From assembly GCA_003342895.1 (NCBI GenBank), contig PTFA01000031.1:2862603-2926602 (forward strand): a DNA stretch of 64,000 nt. The letters run 5' to 3'. Source of the DNA: Casuarius casuarius. Its lineage: Eukaryota > Chordata > Aves > Casuariiformes > Casuariidae. Positions 40,111-52,600 of the stretch are shown piece by piece. The notes below the pieces were generated by a model that did not search any database, had not been told where the DNA came from, and saw only the letters and a program-made list of their open reading frames with translations. A program made the translations under genes and the position numbers. How positions within the stretch are numbered: position 1 is the first letter of the stretch; each line of letters starts with the position of its first letter.

Positions 40111-40639
40111 TGTTCTGCAGAAACTTAGTATTGCAATAATCTCATCTCTTGGTCATGCTCTGCTGGTCCACTAGCAAAGTCATATTCACAACTCCCCACA
40201 CACACAACTACAAAATAAGAAGTGAGGAGACTCAAAGACCTATAACCTGATATACTCACCATCCAGTCCTTGTAATTAAGTTAAAGAGGGAGGTTGTTTC
40301 TTGTCAGATATACATGTGATTAGTAAAGCCAGTAGCGGCCCAGTGTAGGGGTAAACTATTACAACTGAACTGAAAGCACAGTTAACCAGCACTGATATCA
40401 CACAATAGCTCAAACAAAATTATGGTTAAAACAACGATAGGAGCCTTACAAAAATTCCTGCTTTGGGAAAAACAGAACACTATGGATACTGGCAAGAATT
40501 TTCTGTTAGTCCAGTTCATGTTTTAACTGCCCAATAGTTCAAATTATCTATACAGAAAAGCTTAATTAATAAATAGTACAGTTAAAATATTCCCAGTATC
40601 CCTCTCTGTGGTGTAAGCTCATCCTTCCAGGGCCCATCT

Positions 40640-41104
40640 GGGCCTTAAGACTGCTTGCGCCAATCTGCCTCAGGAAGAACAGGAAAGCTGAGGGTTATAA
40701 CGAGTTACCACCATCCTGGGGTCCCTGGTGGTGGGGCTCCCCTGCTCCTCAGGCTTGGGTCCTCTTGGGGCTATATTTCTGTATTTTCAAAATCAACCCG
40801 CTTCCTTCTCCTCACTTCCGAGATAAAGTTCAAAGTCACCGAACAGCCCTTCCAGCCTCAGTTAACACAACAAGCTACTGTTAAACAGCAACCACCACCA
40901 CACACCCACCAAGCAGCAGCTACTAGTGTTTGGGATTCGGAGGTTTCTATAGGCCGTCTGATTAGGGGCCTGGAATGGGATGTGCAGGAGAGCTCCAACC
41001 CACAACATGCTTTTCCTTCACCTATTGCTCCAGGCCAAGCAGCATGCATATTCCTACAACTCAAGACAAAGGCCAAACCATTTAACTGCCTGAAAAAAGG
41101 ATAG
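40640..41104. other. GC-richer block with 149-codon open frame
   Basis: This segment is richer in G and C than its flanks. A plus-strand frame of 149 codons (40655-41104) and a minus frame of 109 codons (40858-41187) overlap, which argues against either being coding. The plus frame has a low-complexity Gln/His/Pro stretch from CACCACCACACACCC and shows no domain I know. It ends at a C13 run (41109-41121) followed by CACCACCAC. An old LTR or an untranslated RNA exon is possible. Confidence 0.25.
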
Positions 41105-41108
41105 TAAT

Positions 41109-41121
41109 CCCCCCCCCCCCC
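41109..41121 (+). repeat. C13 run with (CAC)n
   Basis: Thirteen C residues followed by three ACC units. Confidence 0.85.
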
Positions 41122-41786
41122 ACCACCACCAGCTTTAACAAACATTTTGCCGAGTTCCAGGAGACAGTAATAGCTATATAAGAGCACTGCTGGGACTCTA
41201 TGGGGCTGTAAGATAACATAAGCCTCAGTCTGTGCAGTGGTCAGAAAACGTTATCTCCAGTTGTTCCACGACCCTTAGGATTTGAGTACTGAGCATTTCC
41301 CCAGTACAGACTTTAGAGAATGCATCTCTTCTACTGACATACCAATGTCTCATACGACTACAACCTGTGATAGCTTTGACAAAGTACTGTTTCATGAAAC
41401 TCGGTAGGATCACAGCACAAGATAGCAAACTTTCTTTCTGAAGAGTTCTCCTTTTGGTATTAAGGGACATTTCCGTATCAGGGACCACAAAAGCAAAACA
41501 AATCTTCTAAGGAAGTCTGGCCTGTTTGCTTTACTTCTTTTGGAGACAACTTGCAAAATATTTCAGTAGAAATTTTGACTTTTGGAGAAAGTAAAGTCAG
41601 TCTGAATTATGAAATGATGCACACTCCTGTATTACCTTTGTTTCAACAATTAGAAGTACTGGAGGATTGGAAAAAAATAAAAAAAGAGACAGTGAGGCTT
41701 TTATATAATTTCATTTTCCTCCAAGTTGTGGTCTTGAAGAGAAAAAAAATACAGAGGGCTAAGCACAGAGGGTTGTAGCTACTGAG

Positions 41787-41890
41787 CTTCAACCCAAGCT
41801 TTGTCACTTAATCCTCACATAGCCTTAGACAAATAACCAAGCATGTCTTGTTTCATTCTTCCACATTTGCAAACTGTGAAATTATTTCCT
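41787..41890 (+). repeat. MIR-like SINE fragment
   Basis: CTTCAACCCAAGCTTTGTCA, then CTTAATCCTCACATAGCCTT, AGACAAATAACCAAGC, GTTTCATTCTTCCACATTTG and CAAACTGTGAAAT follow the MIR order (TCCCAGCTCTGCCACTTACT ... TGTGACCTTGGGCAAGT ... CTCAGTTTCCTCATCTGTAAAATG). It is diverged but colinear over about 100 bases. Confidence 0.5.
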
Positions 41891-41999
41891 TTAATTGGAT
41901 CTTGCTCAAAGATGCATTAGCCAATTTGTCAAGCAAATCATTAGACAAGAACAGGAGGATACAGATTACAAAGCCATTGCTCAAATAGTTCAACATACC

Positions 42000-42388
42000 T
42001 CTCTTTGCATGAGCTCCCTCCCATCTCCCCTCCTAACACTCTGGCACTACACCAGGCCTTTGCTCACAAATGTGCACGCACTATCCTTCGCCTCATCCAA
42101 GATACGCCTTGCTCCATTTTGCACAGTAATCTTAGGTCTGATTCAGCCCAAACTTGTCCCCTCCTCTTCGGTAAGCCACACACTGCAATTTCAGACAGAC
42201 AGCCTGCCAAGAGGCACTCAGCATCATCAGCTCTCCCTCCAGCTCTGCCTCTTGCTCACTGATTACATTTGCTACAATTGCTTTTTCACTGGCCTCCTAC
42301 AGTTTATCACATCTTCTTTACCACACACCATTCATCCCCCTCCTCCAAGTTGAGATCTGCAGCCAGTGTGTGTATATATATATATATT
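42000..42388. other. Pyrimidine-rich block ending in (GT)n(TA)n
   Basis: About 350 bases rich in C and T on plus, so stops are few and a 152-codon frame (41895-42353) is open with no recognisable domain. A GTGTGTG/TATATATA microsatellite closes it (42366-42388). A diverged LINE end is possible but not shown. Confidence 0.25.
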
Positions 42389-44079
42389 TAAATTAATTAG
42401 TAGTATCTAAGAAACTCTCTCAGCCTAACAACATATAAAACATTTATAAAAATATGATAATCACATTTATCCGAGAGAAAAAATTACAAGTTTTATATGG
42501 CAATCGAATTATTTAGTTTCCTCAAACTTTTCAGCCAAAAAATTATACATAATTTGGCTTTAATAATTTAGTTAGTGTACTACCAGTACCTAGGGCTTTA
42601 TTGCACCTGAGCAGCAGCTCTTAAATCTCTCCAAAAGACAGTTCTTCCACAAACAGCTCAACTGGCTAGGAAAAAGCTGTCCACTTTATCTATATCACTA
42701 TTAAGGTGCTCACTAGCATATTTCTTCCATCTTTATACATTGCATTTTTTGAAATTAATCAATTTCCACATTTATCTATATCACTTTTCCTTGAATTCCA
42801 CATACTTTCACCTATATACGAGTATTGCAACAAAATACTCTCACACTAGACACAGCTATTCTGTTCTATCTTCTCCATTAAGTTATACGATTATTTCTGG
42901 CATCATCCTACCTGTCCCTTGGCTCTTCTCTACCTTTACCATGTTACTTAAACACAAGACATACTGTTGGACAGAGGCATGTATTGATGCACGCCGCTGT
43001 CTCCAAATTGTTTTCCTGCAGTCTTCATCCCAACTGTCTCCCATTCTTCATATTTATTTTCGAGTATTTTCTACAGTCTCGATTCTTTCCTTAGAAATCT
43101 CCCTTTCAGTAAACACACCTTATAACCTTTGAACAATCAAGGACATTTGTCTACTGTCAATTTGATTAACAATAATCTTACCTTGGTGTGCCCGTAAATG
43201 CTTTTGAGTGGTCTTAANAGGAAAAAGTGTTCTTTCTGCATTCCCATTACCCAATGGGATGATTAAACCAACAATACTCGTTTGTCTTTTATAATACTAC
43301 ATCTTACAGCTCATTTTGGCAGATCTCCCTTTCTTATGTCAGATCTGCAGTCAGCAGAACCATGTTCATGTCACTTCTGAAGATCTGGCATAAAACTTTC
43401 CAAATTCATTTCAGAACACATCTGCTCCTTCATTTCCCAAGCCTCCAGCAGTAGAGGACATACTGACGACCTTTATCCATAGGTAACAGATGCCTCTAAT
43501 CACTGTCAGTAGCAGTTTTGGTCACTATAAAAGCTTGCTCTTATTTATTGCAGTCTTTCCTCTATTTTAAAACCTTAGCCTGGATAACCAAAAATAAGTC
43601 TGCCAGAGTTCTCTTAAAAGCAGTGATCTGCTTCCTTTAGTGTATCCCCTTGGGCCAGCTCCAGGTTTACAAGCTCGAGTGTCCTACATTCCTACTTTTC
43701 AGCCCATTTTCTAAAGATAAGATTACTTGTACCCATTATCATCTCTGCTTTAAGAAAAATAAGGGTTTTTAAAAGAGAAGACAAATTAACCTGTGCCAAA
43801 TATTCAGCTTAAGGAGGTTTAGTAAAATACTTACAATAAATAAAACTTTTTCTCTAGCCTGACTTTTCTTACTGTTGAAAAAAATTTCTCATCCCTACTA
43901 CCATTAAACCACCTTCTATCTTATTCTAGGCAGAGCACCATAGTTTGTTTTCTACATAAATTGATCCACCACAAAAGAGTTAAACATTAACTACCTTTTT
44001 CCAACTTGCATAAAAGTACCACATAAGAACTCATCACTAAAAATAATTAATATTAAAAAGGCATTAAAATTATAGAAGG

Positions 44080-44260
44080 AACATTACAACATTCTTCCAA
44101 CGGGCACACCTTTGTAATGTAAATATGCATTACAAGGGTATCATAATTACTTCATTTACAATGATAATATCTTAATTCATCATCAATAGTGTTTATAATT
44201 TAAAAGAAGTTGCAGACACAATAATCATTAATATCACATCTGTAAGTAAGAATAATCTGA
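44080..44260. promoter_or_regulatory. Candidate enhancer-like segment with palindrome
   Basis: AT-rich but complex. TTGTAATG (44112-44119) and CATTACAA (44128-44135) are perfect inverted copies around TAAATATG. ATAATTAC, TTACAATGATAAT, TAATTCATCATCAAT and AATCATTAAT words follow, typical of homeodomain-rich conserved elements. Conservation is inference. Confidence 0.28.
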
Positions 44261-47159
44261 CTGAGATGAATTAGTTTTCTAGACTGTTTTAAATCCATAG
44301 TATGTATTCAATAATGTATGGATGTATCTGCTGGCCAGGATAGTGCCATTTCCCTGACTGCTCAGTGAGGAAGTGCTTCGGAAGCAAAGGCCAAAGCAAA
44401 CAAGCAGAAACAGCTACAGAGAATTGAGAATAGAAGTCTTACCAAGTAAGAAATACTTCAATAAAAATGAAACGTGCATTACTGCCAGAGGAATTCATCC
44501 AAATAAATAGCGAGAGCTTGAAGAATGCTAGCCCTATTCGCCTAGCGTGGCCTTTATTAACCTCCTTGTAATCAAGGCACCACCTAAGCTTTTCTGAAAA
44601 GGGCTCTTACACCTTGCATCCTGCTATTGTTTATGGCTAAGAGTGGAATGATAGAACTCACACATACAAATTCTTATCATATATAATCATAATTTTATGG
44701 TTATAAGCAGCAGCATTTTAATTAGACACTACCAGCAACAAGGAACTGGCTCCCAGCAAGGCCTGCCAGCAGGCAGCAACACTGGCCACTGCTGCAGAGC
44801 CCATCAGCCTAAAGAAAAAACAGCACATCTGGCAATCGGTTTGGCAAATATATTCTAGTGTCTGTGCCAATATGTTCTGGTGACTCAAGAACCACAAATA
44901 GGGAGATGTTATGCTGGAATACATCGTTCTTTATGAATTTATGTCTTTCTTCCCAAAAGTCCACTTCAGGAGCCAGATTTGAAGTTTGCACATTTACTCC
45001 TCAGATCTCAGAAATGCTTTCTGAACTCTCATGAGCGCAAATTAATTTTAATGTCAGGCTTTCCTATGTAATAAGTAAAGGTATACTGCATCCCACTCAC
45101 AAAGAAATAGCATATGGTAGATAACATGCTATGCCAATCCTACTGAAGATCTATTTCACATTTTAAATGGCAGGTAAGCAATACAGAAGCCTTACACTAC
45201 TACTCTGCTAATGTAACCTTTAGCGTTAATGATTTAAGCCCATATTCACACACTTCATTTTTAAGAGTAATTAGGTAATCAATATCTCCATCTGGCTTGA
45301 AATGTTTGTTGACAAGTTCAAACCAAATATTGTCAGCCTTTGAGTGGGATGAGATAAACAAATAAATTAAAAGGACAAACAAAACTTTTTCAGTCAGTTA
45401 TCAGTTGCACCAGCCAGATGATGTTTTAGATTCAAGATGACATTTCTGGCAGCTGCAGAAGGATGTGACCACCGCCATCTCATTGCCAGCAGCCCAGCAC
45501 TAAGGAGCTCAAACTGAGGGAAACCAAAATTCAGTTCTTCCTACTGTAATAGCCGTACTCTCCCTCAGTTTCTTCGCATAAACAACCTAGAGATCCCATA
45601 TTGCAACTGTAATAGCCAAGTTATTAATTATGCTGTTGTACACCTTGCACAGGGCTTGGCTCAGGTGGTGAAGGATTCTTTCATAGTCATTGTCCAGTCT
45701 CCTCCCAGACTAGGGAAACTCTTGGACTTTCCATAGGATGAGAAAGAAATTTCACCATTCAGCACCAGTGTGGGCCCACAGAGCATGAAAATAGACAAAC
45801 CACGTTGCAGCTTGCCTGGGGGAGAATATGGTTAAAGGCAGAGACAGCAACTTCATGTAAGAAGTTATAGCAGGTACAGTCACAGATGTTAACTCACCAT
45901 AGCAATTCAAGTTCAACTTTTCTGTGGCACTGACATTTTAGTTTCTAATACGAATTCAAGAGCAAGCATGACAGCCATGTTTTCTCCACCACCAGGCCAG
46001 GCAAAGCCCCGTGTGGATGCAAGAGCTCCGAGGGAGACTAGTTTTCCCACTTGCAGAGAGACCTTCCTCCTCACTGGGCTACAACCTATGGAAGCATCTT
46101 GCCGCTTTCATTTGAGACAAATTACACAGCCCACTGGAGCACCCAGCTGCTCCCAGTTCAGCTGGAGCCCAAGCAGCTCCCATCCTTCCTGCTTTAGGCA
46201 GCTTCATTCCTCTAATTTACAGGCTCCAACTCAGGCTTCTCACTAATCACCGCATGCCATCACCTCCATCCATCCAAGCACCGACTGTGTTTTAGTGTCA
46301 TTATTCAGGCTCTTCCAGACTCAGCAGCTTCTTTGGGACCCGGCCAAAACTGGATTTCCATCCCTCACAAAAAGCAGTTGCATTAAGAGGGAAAGGTGAG
46401 ACTGAAATCACAACAGCTATGCATGCCAAGCTGATCTTTTCATCACTCTTCACTAAGGGAGTATGTCATTCTGCATTCTCTCTCCCCACGCCCCCAATGT
46501 ATATTTCTCAGTAAATAAGAAACAAAGAGCATGAATAACTGGTAAACATCTTTGAACTTTTACAGGAATGTAATAGTTGATTTACTGACCACAGAGGCAA
46601 AAGAAATGGAGAGGTGTAGAGTGAAGTAGCAATATTCATTTATGAGAGAAAATGACCATAGAAGAAAAACACGTGAACATTAACTGAAATATTCCTCATT
46701 CAATATTTCCTTTCCAGCAGAAAATATCTTTATAGCTCCTATATACACCAAATGACACATCTAGTTGAATGAGAGACCATTTCAGGTGTAATAAACTATT
46801 GAGTTGCATGACAGAGTAAAACAGTGAAAACCCTATGCTGCTACCTGGCAGGCTGCACAGCAATTTTCTTTCAGAACATCAGACTTTGGGGCTTAAGACT
46901 TCCCCCTCTCACCCCATTATTTCCCATTTCAAACAGTCCCTTTTTGCTTTTATTTAATTAGGGGGAAAATGAAGAATTGGTATGAAATTTAACATTGCGG
47001 CAAAGATGTTATTTTTGCGCAAACACACAAGTAAAGGAAAGCTAAAGATGGAAAGTGGTGAATAGGAAGCCAAAACCAAAGGGGAGGAAAGTTCTTGTTA
47101 TCAACAGAGACCGCAGCAGCAGCATGACAGTAAGAATAGCAAAGCATTATTGCTTTTGG

Positions 47160-47350
47160 TTATGAAAAAAATAAATGTAGCAGTTGCTGTTCATCACACT
47201 CAAACTCCGAGTTAGCAACTTCTTTTAACAGTTATAAAAATATTGATGCAGAAGAGATTAATTTCATTTTTGTAATGCAAATAATTTATTAATCCTGATG
47301 TCAATAACAATTTTAATCCCATTAAAGGCAGCTTTTTTGTTCCTTTAGTA
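47160..47350. promoter_or_regulatory. Candidate enhancer-like segment with octamer
   Basis: The exact octamer ATGCAAAT at 47275-47282 is followed by AATTTATTAATCC, TGTCAATAACAAT and TAATCCCATTAAAG (a bicoid/OTX-type TAATCCC at 47314-47320). This resembles neural conserved elements. Activity is not shown. Confidence 0.3.
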
Positions 47351-47812
47351 TGATTACAAATTCACAGCTAAGATTAATCTATTTCATTTGACAGTAGAGA
47401 TTTCCCCAGCTTTAGCTAAATCCACTTTGGAAGAAGACAGGGAAAACAGACCCCGTAGGATACACATTTGTTTCATTTTTATTTGGTTGTCTGGTTGGGT
47501 TGGGATTTTTGCATTATTAGCTTGAGTATTAGTGCTCCAATCCTGATTAACATGTCCCAATTCTGTAGAACCATTAAAGGTTTTTCCTGCATTCACGAGC
47601 AAGCTTTGGAGAAAAAAGAGGTAACTGTGACGGAAGATCCGAGTAGCCTGGCCTACCATGTTACCATTCTGTTATACTTTTTCATTAGTCCAATACACAG
47701 TCATTGGAACAGGTGCTTAAGAAGTCCAAATGAGCCATAGAGATAATAGTAAGAGTGTGTATATCTAACTCAATAAGGAATAAAGGTGGAAGCAAAGCTT
47801 TGAAAACAAGGT

Positions 47813-47823
47813 GGGGGGGGGGG
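47813..47823 (+). repeat. G11 run
   Basis: Eleven G residues, preceded by GGT. Confidence 0.85.
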
Positions 47824-48619
47824 ATAAAATTTAAAGACTAAACCAAAAATTGGGAACAGTTTTCTCCCAACAACTCTTTCCCTCTGTGGTTAGAGTAAAA
47901 AACAAGCCTTTATAAGAAATACATGGAAACATTTTGAAACATCTTGCATTTTGAAATGCAAAGTCCTTACATCAGACTAAAGAATATAGGTCAAAACCAT
48001 TAGTGAATAAAGTGTATCCTGAAAACGTACAGCTTCAAAAAGGACTTATAGATGGAAGAAACATTTGAGTCACATTGGAAGATATCCCAATACAGACTCC
48101 AGTAAAACAATGCGAATAGCAGAGCTTTGCAATTGGTAGGTACTTAAACAGGGGAATGTCAACACTAAGCAGGCAGATATTACCTCATCACTTGTGTTTT
48201 AAGGAGAGCTGTGGGAATAATGCATCCAGTTCCATTGCTGCTCTTGAAAATTTCTGAGCATCTTTAAAACATTTGGGAAATAGATTACATTAGTCACAGA
48301 GAAGAAGCAAGGGGAGGGGAAAGTGGACAGACTCAAGATGACAAAACATCTGGGCCACCTTACAGAGAAAGGACATTAAATGAACTAGGTTGCTGTATCA
48401 GTGGGATGGTGAAGGGGATTTGAATAAGGACTTAAAGTCCCCACATGCTAAAAGACATTGTGATGATAGGCAGCTTTTTAATTGAGCAAGGGGAGACTTA
48501 ACACCCCTAGCACAGACGAATGGGAACCAGCTGCACAGCGGCAAGGTTCACAAGAGGAAATCAAGACTGAGCTAGGTGCCTTCTCTCAGGTTTAAAGAGT
48601 ATTTGGTCCATTTCCATTG

Positions 48620-48695
48620 GGTCTCAGTAGCTACATTTCATCGACTGTAAAAGAGAGGTACTAATATGGTTATAGAAACCTCATAAAAGCCACAC
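48620..48695 (+). repeat. MIR-like SINE 3' fragment
   Basis: GGGTCTCAGTAGCTACATTT, then CATCGACTGTAAAAGAG, AGGTACTAATATGG and AGAAACCTCATAAAAGCC follow the MIR 3' half (CCTCAGTTTCCTCATCTGTAAAATGGGG ... TAATA ... CTACCTCATAGGG). Confidence 0.45.
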
Positions 48696-49611
48696 TGCAA
48701 ACTTCCCGACACAGCCCTCCTAGCATGCAGAGCAAAGGTGAGATATGTTATCAGAGCTACTCCGCATCAGCTTCTCCCAAATGAAGGCAGCCAGTCTGCC
48801 CCTTCAGCAGAAATACTTGAACAATATGGATTACAGAGCAGGAGATCACCTAGCACGTTTTCATTGCGACTCACCTCCCATCAAGTGGCAAGGAGCATTA
48901 CCTTAATATGTTATCTCAGCCCCTCAGAGCTTTCCCCATGTACACCGAACTCTACACATTTAAGATGAGCTCATCTGTCACCTGCTATTCAAAGCTTGCA
49001 TGGAAGTCCTGTGCTAGACATTAAGGAGCCATATATGTTCAAAGTTAATTCCAAGAAGTTAACTGGGGTATATTTAAAAACCACAGCACCATTTTAAATT
49101 GAGCTGCCAGAGGAAGAGCAGGGTCCAGTCCTCCCTCACAGTACCATGCAGTTTCCATACTTGCTCTCTCTTCTCCTTCTGTAAGCTATTTAACTTCATG
49201 AATACAGCTCCTTTTCCTTCTACTGCATTTAAAACATTTTCAGAGGTTTTGATGGCTGAAGAGATGCAAGAAACCATTACAGAAAACTGAAAAGAAATAA
49301 TTTTTAACTCTGATCTACATAAAAGGAGACTGGTTGTCTCCAACACCCACTCAAGTTCTGTTTCAGCTGTATACAAACCTGTCCCATCAGGACCACCTCG
49401 AATATCACTCGCAGTTTGTTTTCTATTACCCAGTTGTTCATGTTTTAGGTGGATTTGAAAGTGTCTCCTTTGCTCTTATTGATTCATGTTCAAGTCACAC
49501 TTAGATGATGCAAATGCCAAAGTTTTTCCATTCTGCCCTTTAACTGGCATTGTAGAGAAATCCTGCAAGGAGACTGGCTTGGTTAAATTGTTTTACTGTT
49601 GCAAATATGGG

Positions 49612-49632
49612 GTGTGTGTGTGTGTGGGGGGG
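49612..49632 (+). repeat. (GT)7 followed by G7
   Basis: An alternating GT run passes directly into a run of G residues. Confidence 0.85.
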
Positions 49633-52600
49633 AGATATGCATTAGTCATGAATACAAAAGTGCCTTGTTTTAAAACTCACCAGAAATTGTGATCACTGTC
49701 TAATGATTCTTTCACAAACCAGATCAGAGGCTTCCTATGCGATTTTATTTAAGTGGAGGCATCACTATTGTTTCTGAAAAATATGCCCGTGTCTGCCACA
49801 TAGCAAATACTATTTCCAGGTATAGCATTAAAGCAAACATTTTTTCTTCCTCAATTTCAGATCTCCGAGGGCAGCATCTGACCTCCGGCACAGATGCAGT
49901 ACTTGTGGCTCTCCAGTTCCCTACAGGACTGCAGTCTCTATTAATATTCTGCTGCTGCCTTAAGACTCTCCCCAGCAGAGGGGTCTGCACTCTGGCTCCT
50001 GATGCTGTAGCACACCTCGCACTGGGATCTGCTCATTGTAAAAGCAGAAATATTTACCTTTTACGCCAAGAAAGAAATCTTCAGTTGTAATCAAGTAAGT
50101 GGTCACATCCATCCAGGTGGATGAATGAGAATTTCAGATCAAAAAAGCACGTAGATTGGCTTTCTGAAGTCCACATCCAAATCAATAATTTTTCAATTTT
50201 CCACCACAAAGACTAGGGCACTGTCATTTTGGCAGCCATCGTAGGTAAGGCTTTTGTCTGTGGATTTTATCACTTTGAAAATATTCCTGGAAAAAGACCA
50301 CAGTCCCTCACCCCCAAACAATTCGATGCTGGCCATAGCTAAGTACATGGCTTACTGGTCAGCCAAGACACTATGCCCATATTTATTAAGTAGCTTGTAA
50401 AGAATGATTATGCATTAGGATATATTTTTGATCTCCTTTTACCTTGCAACTCTCCTATTGGCATCTAAACCTGAAATTTGTTGAGCAGTTAATCAAATTA
50501 GAGTTTCCTTTTTAAGTGTCTCATGCTCCTTGTATTCTGATGCCTTTTAATTAATCCTGAGCAAGCACTTTGTTTACCCTTCTGGATTACAGACTCCAGC
50601 ATGTCTCTGAAGTGCTTTTGTCACTGGCAATAAGCAAAACCCTCATGCCCTGTGTTCTGGCATCATGCCTTTCCTTTTCTCAGGAATTCAGGTCCTTTAT
50701 AGTCAGCTTGCACTCCTTTTGAGGCATTACAAGACAGGCATGTTACATAGATAAGTAAGTTCATTACCATTTATCCCTGTGAAATTAAAGTCATTCAATC
50801 CGCCCCCCCCGACATGGGGCAGGGGAAGGCTTTACCCTCCCCCCAAACCCTCTTCATTCTGTAATCCTTTCCTATTTAAAAATTGAGAAGGATTGAAAAG
50901 TGCCTGGTTTTAATTAGGTGCATCTTTTCGGATTTCTCAGGTCCTGCATTTAGCTAGCTTTTATAATCTTGGTAAACTGGAGTGCTACCTACAGTCCGTC
51001 TGCTCCAAACAAGCCAATAACTACAGGGTGCCACTGAGACAGTTTGTGTGTTTTAATGGTTAGTTGGGAGTGACTAGACTCAATCATTAAAAAGTTTTCA
51101 TACCATGCCAAGAGAGTAGCGTGCCCTCTTTAATTTTATTTTCCCTACTGTAGAGAAAGTTTGTTCTCACTGTCATTTTAAAACCCTTTGCTCTCCCAGA
51201 AAACCTTCCTAGTTGCTTTTACAAATTCTCCAACTACTGATTCCAAGATTTGACATTTGTGAGAGACAGTAGATCAAATCTTCAGATGAGTCAACCTACA
51301 ATACTTTTTAAAATTCTAAATCTGAAAAACAAACTGTAAATTCTCTAGAAGGAGGATGAACTACTACTATGTGGCAAAAAAATGCTTTGTGCAGTAGGAC
51401 CTCCTTCTGAGCCCTTGTAGGGCTTTAGGTATTATCAATTAGAAAACAAACAACCCAAAACACAGATCTTCATTGGAGTCTCTTCTCTTCAGTGAGGTTC
51501 TGACTATTTCCAGAAATTGCTGATCTACTCCAAGGAGCATATAGCTCCAATAGATCAGGAAAACCTTAATCAAAATGCACCTCTTATTGACTTAATTTAG
51601 GAACAGAAGACAAATGTGGTTGTGATCTGTCCCTACCAGACAGGGACACTCTCTCATCACATGACCAACATGACAGGAAGTGTTTATTCAAGAACTGGCT
51701 CTTCTATCATGCAATTAAGCAAGAGTAATGAATTGGACACTTCACTGGTATCTTCGTATCTGTGAAAGTTGATCAGGTGTACTGGTCTCAGGATACCAGG
51801 GCCAGTGGGGGATGCAGTGCAACATCTCTCTTCCAGGGAGCAGCAGGGAAGGGCAGCTCTGGGCAGCTGCAAAGCAAGGGCAGCAACAAGAGGGGCACAC
51901 AGCAAACCTCTCAACCTGCACGCAGCAAAAACTCCTCAGCAACTGTCAAAGACTCAGCGGCTTTTAGCACTAGTTTTGGTTGCCTGCAGAGAATGGCAGT
52001 CAAGCTACAGAGGTCACACTTGGGTGACTTTTAATCACTGAACTCAATTCTATTCAGCCCATTGAAAGAAAAGAAGCACCCCACACACATGGTCAGTTCA
52101 TAGGGAAACCAAAGTCTTAGCTGCAATGCCTTTTAGCAAGATATGAAGAGAATCACCCAACTGAAGAAAAAAGTTCTCTGGATATGAAATGCATTGGAAC
52201 TAAGCAGACTTTAATACAGTAATAAGATACCTATAACAGCCTTGAAAAGAGATATTTAAGATTAGTATATTCTTTAGGACATGTAGTTTTTTTTTTTTTA
52301 ATGGATTTTATAGTTTTCTCATCCATTCATTTGGTGAATTGTTATAATACTATTAAACTGATGTTTCTATTTGCCTTTCCCCTCCCACCTCCTTCCCCTC
52401 AGGGCTAAAAGTTTGCTGGTGGGACTTCCTTTACTTTTCATAATGGCCCTTAGTTCTTAGTAAGGGAATCCTCCCCCTCTGATTGTATGGGCCAGATGTA
52501 ATTTTCATTAGCAGACATATTACTTGGAGAGGAAAAGGATTAAATTATCCTTTTAAGTTAACATTTGCAAATGCAAAACTCTCAGATAAATATATTTTTA

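Noticed and set aside
40655..41104. 149-codon plus-strand open frame as a gene
   Set aside because: Overlaps an equally open minus frame (40858-41187), has low-complexity His/Gln/Pro content and no recognisable domain.
41895..42353. 152-codon plus-strand open frame as a gene
   Set aside because: No domain, signal or family resemblance. The frame lies in C/T-rich sequence where stops are rare and sits inside an intron.
45766..45790. RE1/NRSF-type site (TTCAGCACC at about 45758-45766)
   Set aside because: Only the left half matches. The GGACAGCGCC half is missing at any allowed spacing, so it is within chance expectation.
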